Positions 58,550 through 64,000 of a DNA stretch of 64,000 nucleotides are shown piece by piece (within the stretch, counting starts at the first letter, position 1; each line of letters starts with the position of its first letter). Origin of the DNA: Undaria pinnatifida (taxonomy: Eukaryota; Sar; Phaeophyceae; Laminariales; Alariaceae); NCBI GenBank assembly GCA_012845835.1, contig JABAKD010000019.1, forward strand, positions 4,569,994 to 4,633,993. Direction: 5' to 3'. A program made the translations under genes and the position numbers. The notes below the pieces were generated by a model. That model saw nothing but the letters and a program-made list of their open reading frames with translations, had not been told where the DNA came from and ran no database searches.

Positions 58550-59310
58550 TATTTAGAAAAAAAAAATACACTCCAGAGCCGTGAGATCGAAGATTTTGTC
58601 GAAGCTCATATTTGCAAGCGGTGAGTTATACTTCGATAGCGCGTATCACTGGGTGTGTGTCCTCATTAAGGGTATAGGTATGCGACTCCCCTTGGAACTA
58701 AAGTGTAGCTTGTACCAGGGTCAACAGGGTGATGTGTATCAGTCTGTTCGCGGGAACTATTAAACCCGTTTCTGAGGGGGATAAAATCTGACAGCTGTGG
58801 AAGAAAATGCATCAGTATATCGAGCGTATGCTGTAAGTCACATAACCGGTGAGGGGAGGGCGGAGTTGTTACGGGCCCGGCGGTCTGGGTTTGATCAAGA
58901 GGGAGCGGGGGGGGGGGGCAGCGCGCAACTTAACCTGTGCGCGGAAACTAAAAGTCCTTTAAGGGAGCAAATCTGACAGCTGTGGAAAATATATATATAT
59001 ATTTTAGGTGGGGTTTTTGAACAAGAGAGCGGGGGGGAGAAATTAAAGGGGGGGGGGGATGAACTGGAGCTACGGCATGGACGGCTAGAAATATAACGAG
59101 GTGATATCAGCTGCCTCGTAGTATTTCTTACTACGGCAGAGTTTGGTTTTAGGTGGGGCGTTTAAACGAGAGTTATCGAGGGGGGACGGAGGACTGGCGG
59201 GACAATATAATATGTGCGCGGGCGCGGAACCTGAAAATCTTTCAAAGGGACAAATCTGACGGTTGTAGAAGGAATGCATCAATCAGTTTATATCACCTGT
59301 CTGGTATTGT
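58550..59310 (-). repeat. Dispersed repeat family R, copy 6 (with internal repeats)
   Basis: Same order as copy 3 from ATACACTCCAGAGCCGTGAG to the G-rich tracts. The block '(GC)GCGGAAACTAAAA ... ACAAATCTGACAGCTGTGG' occurs three times (about 58,748-58,802, 58,939-58,988 and 59,220-59,275). GGCATGGACGGCTAGAAAT with AACGAGGTGATATC and TAGGTGGGGCGTTTAAACG match the far end of copy 3. Confidence 0.72.
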
Positions 59311-62300
59311 TGACTATTCTAGCAGTTTTTTTGTTGGGTGCGTTATACAAACAATTTTTGGGTGTGGTATACAATGTGTTTAAGCCTCGTGGTGTGTAAT
59401 TGTACATGGATCGCAATATTATAGAATGCTCCAATCGATAGGTGTCAGATATATACCACACATCGAGCCACATCAGCGCCAGCAACATTTCTCAGAGCAG
59501 AACTGGCTATAATACCGCATAGGGTCTGATGTATAGTTTATAGGTGTAATGCCTTGCCAAGGAACGTATTTTCGGCGATTGTAGCGGGTCAGGTCTCATG
59601 ATGACCAACAAAATACAAACACCGTGCGAAGTGTGAAACGATGAACAGTATATGATCGATCAGTCCTTACGTATCTCTCCCTTCATCAGAATCTAGATAT
59701 CGATTGATGTGCAAACATCAAGTTTATGAGTTTTTTTTCTTATCGAACGCAAACGTTGGCGGATGTTGGCGTATGGGTAACCTAACAAACGCGCGAGTCA
59801 TCCCATGCACTATGAGTGGAGCAGATTCTGAAAAGTTTCGCACGAAGAGCTCGATATCTCACGAGATAACTGAAACTCAGAAAACACTCGTTCACACGCA
59901 ATCCGACCAACATTTCTATGCCCTTGTCCGACAACGAATATACTCGTACGACGATCGTGACATGCTAACCGATAGTTACTTGCAGAGATCAATCGAAAAC
60001 AGACCTTGGCCAACCAAAATAACCCTATCTTAGCATCGCTCGCACGGAATTGAAAAGGACACACAGGAGTGGCAGATGTTAGCACAGCATTAGGTACCCA
60101 CAGTTAAGGGCAACCCGTGACAAGGCCAACCCCGGCGCCTTTGACCCTTCTAGAACTCCACCCGAAATTCATTGGGGTCCACATAATTGAAAGTAGTCTG
60201 AATTGATTGAAACGGTGAAAGGGTTGTGATCTACAGTGGGCTACGCATGGCCTTTATAGTCGCGAGACATGCCCAGTTGACTGCTCTTAACTCCCGAATG
60301 CTCTTAGTGGAATTACGTGTCTTTTAACTCGAGGTGCTCACTACCGTATTGCGTTCAAGCGTACCACCCCGCCGCCGTCGGCTCGGTTGGAGTAGCGACT
60401 ACGTAGTACGGGTGTGCGTAGACTGAACACTGGTTTTCTGCAGCTCCTGTTCTTATGAGGCATGGTCTCAAGTTCTGTGACGAAACGTAATGTCGGTTGA
60501 CATAAAGAATAGTCTACATACCAATATTCCGTATTATTTGTACCAGTCCTGCAGATTGAAATTCCCTGCTCGTCTTGTCGTTGCTGTGTGGAAGTTCTTG
60601 GAACCGTGTCCCGGCATATGTGTCGCGTGTCCCGGCATATACGTGTCGCAGAAAGGTAAGTGTTCTGCCTGAATTTTCTGACACTGTAGAGCCATGATGA
60701 TAAGTAACTTGAATGTTCGAGCATAACCAGTGACACAGCGAAGCCTGGCGCCGGAAGCGTGTGGCGAATAAAAAATGGTTTTGCAGGAACACTGCGGGAC
60801 ACAAAATACAAATATTGGATCAGGCTCGAAACTCCACAATCTGCTACTGCTGTGCTAGTAGTTGTTGTGCCCCGGAAGATATGGTAGAGGTCAACGTACG
60901 TAAGGGTACAGTAATAGAGTGTTTGACACTTCGTGCGTTCTGAGGACTACTGTTTCACCTAGGGGCGGCGTCAGTACACCACGCGAGTGTCGTTTCGTTT
61001 ATTTCGCAAGGATATTGCATTTTTCTTTTTGTCCATCCTATTTATTATCCTCGCACTACTCTTGCGCTCCCAAACAGTAGTAACTGAGACCCGGGGTCAC
61101 ACAGCGAGCCTTCCTCCTCTCTTTGCATCACTGCTGTGCGTGCATCTCTTTCGTCATTCGTGGACTCGCGTCGAACCATAATCGTTTTTCCTAGTTGCAC
61201 GCTATTTGCACTTCAAACATATTGCCGTCGTCCTATTAATAGGTGTATGCATACTTTCCGTTTTGACCCAGCCGAATGCGCACGTCACACAGTACCAAAG
61301 CGCATCCAGATGTTGGTGCAAAAGCGTATTTTACAGCTGGTATTTTACGGTGTGCCCGTGAATGACTGTCGATACCTCCGCTGGCCGAAGATTTTGAACA
61401 GGAAATAAATGCTGTGTCAGGGCCGAAGCAAATACCAAGCGGTGGCTGACAAATCGTACTCGTCTTTTGGTTTACGAGGACAAACGGTTGTTCTGCTGGT
61501 CATCAGGTCAAAATGTGGGTGTATTCGGGCGTACTGATCGAATGCTCACCGTTGAAGGGCCATCATCCGAGAGTTGAAGAACGCAGTTCTCGAGTTCAAG
61601 GGGGTGTCTGCAAATCGCAACACCACTGTGAACCGGCCCGAGGGCAGCGCAGGGGTGAAATCGGGTGTCTTGATTCGATTACGCAAACTTTGTGTGCGCA
61701 GTGAGGTCTGCGAGTGTGGGTCTCTCGCTGCGATGGTGCGAGTGGTGATGACGATTAAGGGACTAGAAGACCGTTGGTTGGGGCTGCAGGCGGGATAAAC
61801 ATACGCAGGTCTAGACTACACATGTACTGCCGAAAACATTCAAGTGATGTAGACTACACAAACTAGGAGTGGGTTCGATGGTATCCCATGCTCCAATACT
61901 CTTGTTTAGTGTCATAAGACATCGTATAATTCTTTGTGTGTATATCGCATCCTCTAGATAGACTACATTTTACCCATTTTTTTCGGCAGAAAGAAAACAA
62001 GCGTGACAGGAAATGGTTCAGATTCCTGATGTAGCACGTACTATTCAGGGAGAAGTTTCGTCAGAACATACATAGACTAGACCATGGCTCTTTCAATCTG
62101 ATGACTGTTTATCCGGCTCTCTAATCGCCGTGCACTACTGTTTGTCGTGCATCTCGAACTGGCGGTTTAATTTTTGGCGGATAGACACTAACATTGCGTT
62201 GTACACAACAAACCCAAGATAGACACAATTATAAACCTGGTACCAGGAGATGCGGTAGATCTCCAAACAGACTCGAACACTACAGAACAACCGAATGGCG

Positions 62301-63478
62301 CGCGCAGAAAAAACATCATTCAACGTACTACCTTGGTACTGCTGCAATTGTGTAAATATTTGACGTTGATACAGCAGTAGATTTTCTGCGGGGTGTCCTT
62401 AGATAGCCAGTTCGTGACTACGAAAAATACGTTGACTGATGTGTAATGCACCTCTAACCCCGTAGAATAGAGCGTGCACGCTGTATTTATTTTCACCGTT
62501 TCGTCGAGTAGAGAGTGGGAAGTGTTGTGGTTTGGTACCAGAATTATGTATACCAACCTCTCGAATGGTTGCCCTCACCTGTTGGTCACACATACGGCCC
62601 GTTTTGTTCGTGACTGACAATGGCTCTTTCTCTTTATTTTCCCTGGTATTCACGTTGTTCGTAGCAGCAGAGATTGATACAAGCGTGTATATCTAAGGGT
62701 TCTCCTGTGGTCTAGACTATTGGGGTGGAGCAGCACACACTAGCAACAACAGGAGAGATGCTAGATGCCGTGTCACTGGTAGGTTGAGAGATAGATGCGG
62801 CGTGTAATTAAAGTCTAGGTTCTCGCCCAGAGTCTAATGCAGTACTAGACGACAGCAGTAGTAGTATACACTAGTCACAGGGCTACCCCTCCTTGCACGA
62901 CGCACTTGCATATAATAACGTGCACGACTTGAACCCCCTCCAGAACCACAGACCCAAAAACCCATTTCGACACTTCAAACAGCGGCGTAAACACCACAGC
63001 GTAAAACCAGCGCACCAGGCCACACACAGCACGCACAAAAGCAGACAACACAGCAGACCACACAGCAGACACGAAGACCACACAGCAGGCATGTCCCTGA
63101 TGGATTTTGCCGGGAGAATGGTGGTGCATTCAGGGAGTAACACCCGTGCCGTCGATGTAGAGAGGGTGCGTACACGTGTATGAGCAATTTTACGGCAGGC
63201 GGTGCGTGTGTTTGCCCTCTCACTCGAATTTTACTCGCGATTACTTATTGCTGTGTGGTGCCGACATGATGAAGCACTCGAAAATAGTCGTGCTCACGTA
63301 CTCGCTTTCGCGTACGACGCGTACGAGGAGTAGAATCGTAGACGTTCGTAAAAGGAAGGGGGCAGCACCACCCACACTCGGACTCGGCGTGATTTCTTAT
63401 CTGAGAGCAAGGGAGTTGAAATCTAAATCTACGAGATTTCAGCAGTCAAGCAGGCATAATAAAACAAATAAGAAACTC
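59311..63478. other. Unrecognised region, no supported gene
   Basis: Frames up to 156 codons (60,341-60,811 minus) without motifs. A doubled GTGTCCCGGCATATGTGTCG-like 21-bp unit lies at about 60,605-60,650, and a CACAGCAGAC-type microsatellite at about 63,045-63,090. Confidence 0.35.
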
Positions 63479-63962
63479 GCCGCCGTAAGGAGAGGATACG
63501 GCACGCGCACATGGTCCTACCACAGTAGTAGCGCTTGGCTCTTCGCATGTTGATCAGATTCTGCTGCTGCCTGTCAATTAATTGCGATCTGCCAATAAAA
63601 TTAAAAACAGGAAAAATTCTCGTTAAAAAACTGCCTACTGCGGTGGACGTAAATGTATAAGGATGGGCTGGTTGGTATCCAAATTACCAGGTACTACTAC
63701 AGTTTTAAAGGTTCCTATGTACAGCAGAAACGTGTGGCATGGTGGGGGTGACAAATGTCGGGATCCGACGCAAGCAACTCGCCGCAGCATAGCGAGGACA
63801 CGCCGCGCGCACATGAATGGTGTTGTCTACCGCTGCTGCTGTGCGGCAGGGTTGTAGCGTTGTGCTCTCCGCATGCTGTCTGCTGTCTGTCATCTGCGAT
63901 CTTACATAAATGGTGTTGCCTACCCCTGCTGCAGTGCGGCAGTACTGTAGCGTTGTGCTCTC
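63479..63962. repeat. Diverged direct repeats at the window end
   Basis: The module running from GGACACGCCGCGCGCACATG through a pyrimidine/CTG-rich part to CTGTCATCTGCGATC is seen at 63,781-63,902. It is seen more diverged at 63,479-63,590. Its inner part (GGTGTTGTCTACC, TGCGGCAGGGTTGTAGCGTT, GTGCTCTC) recurs at 63,909-63,962, about 93 bp after 63,816. On the minus strand this reads twice as a 'ESTTLQ.CRTAA.V.NTI' peptide. The array may continue beyond the window. Confidence 0.6.
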
Positions 63963-64000
63963 TCGGTATGGCACAATTTCATCTACGAAGTACACCAACC

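Overview
The window looks like nuclear DNA of a multicellular or genome-rich stramenopile, most likely a brown alga (inference). Reasons: spliceosomal GT-AG introns, tyrosine-recombinase and copia-type retrotransposons, a Mutator-like DNA transposon, an ankyrin-type gene of the 'W..NGC.W' style, secreted beta-helix proteins with GGAI/GGGI repeats, and long simple and satellite repeats. No rRNA, tRNA, operon or bacterial-type gene was found. Most of the 64 kb is repetitive; few host genes can be supported.

Layout. 1-2,084: 3' end of a DIRS/Ngaro-like tyrosine-recombinase retrotransposon (RNase H tail, then a frameshifted recombinase). 2,164-2,682: short inverted and direct repeats. 2,690-5,355 (minus): copia-type element A with its 5' LTR. 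5,356-5,640: GC-rich degenerate repeat. 5.6-22.7 kb: mostly unrecognised sequence holding two copies of an undescribed dispersed repeat ('family R', here reading plus), a 360-bp tetranucleotide array, a beta-helix gene at 13.3-14.3 kb and two tandem duplications at 18.2-18.5 kb.

Centre. 22,735-39,411 is a satellite block with a unit near 327 bp. It is split by an 11,004-bp Mutator-like element (22,852-33,855) that has 175-bp terminal inverted repeats and a perfect 9-bp target duplication. Inside it, on the minus strand, an 11-exon transposase gene can be assembled from the sequence. All ten introns are GT-AG, every phase closes, and the model gives 1,109 residues with FAR1-like, DDE and SWIM parts plus a Gly/Arg-rich, minisatellite-encoded tail. 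A decayed ankyrin-type gene lies on the plus strand as cargo. A 255-bp MITE-like insertion sits in the satellite near 37 kb.

Right part. 41.5-45.9 kb (plus): copia-type element B with its 3' LTR and an extra unrecognised 260-codon frame. 47.4-47.6 kb: nine 28-bp units. 48.3-49.5 kb (minus): second beta-helix gene, broken by a frameshift. 50.7-59.3 kb: four more family-R copies, reading minus. 63.5-64.0 kb: repeat modules at the window end.

The genes do not form a pathway. The coherent system here is the Mutator-like element, which has ends, target duplication, transposase and cargo, nested in a satellite array. The copia and DIRS remnants are dead. The beta-helix paralogues are the best host genes. 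No searches could be run, so family assignments rest on motifs read by eye.
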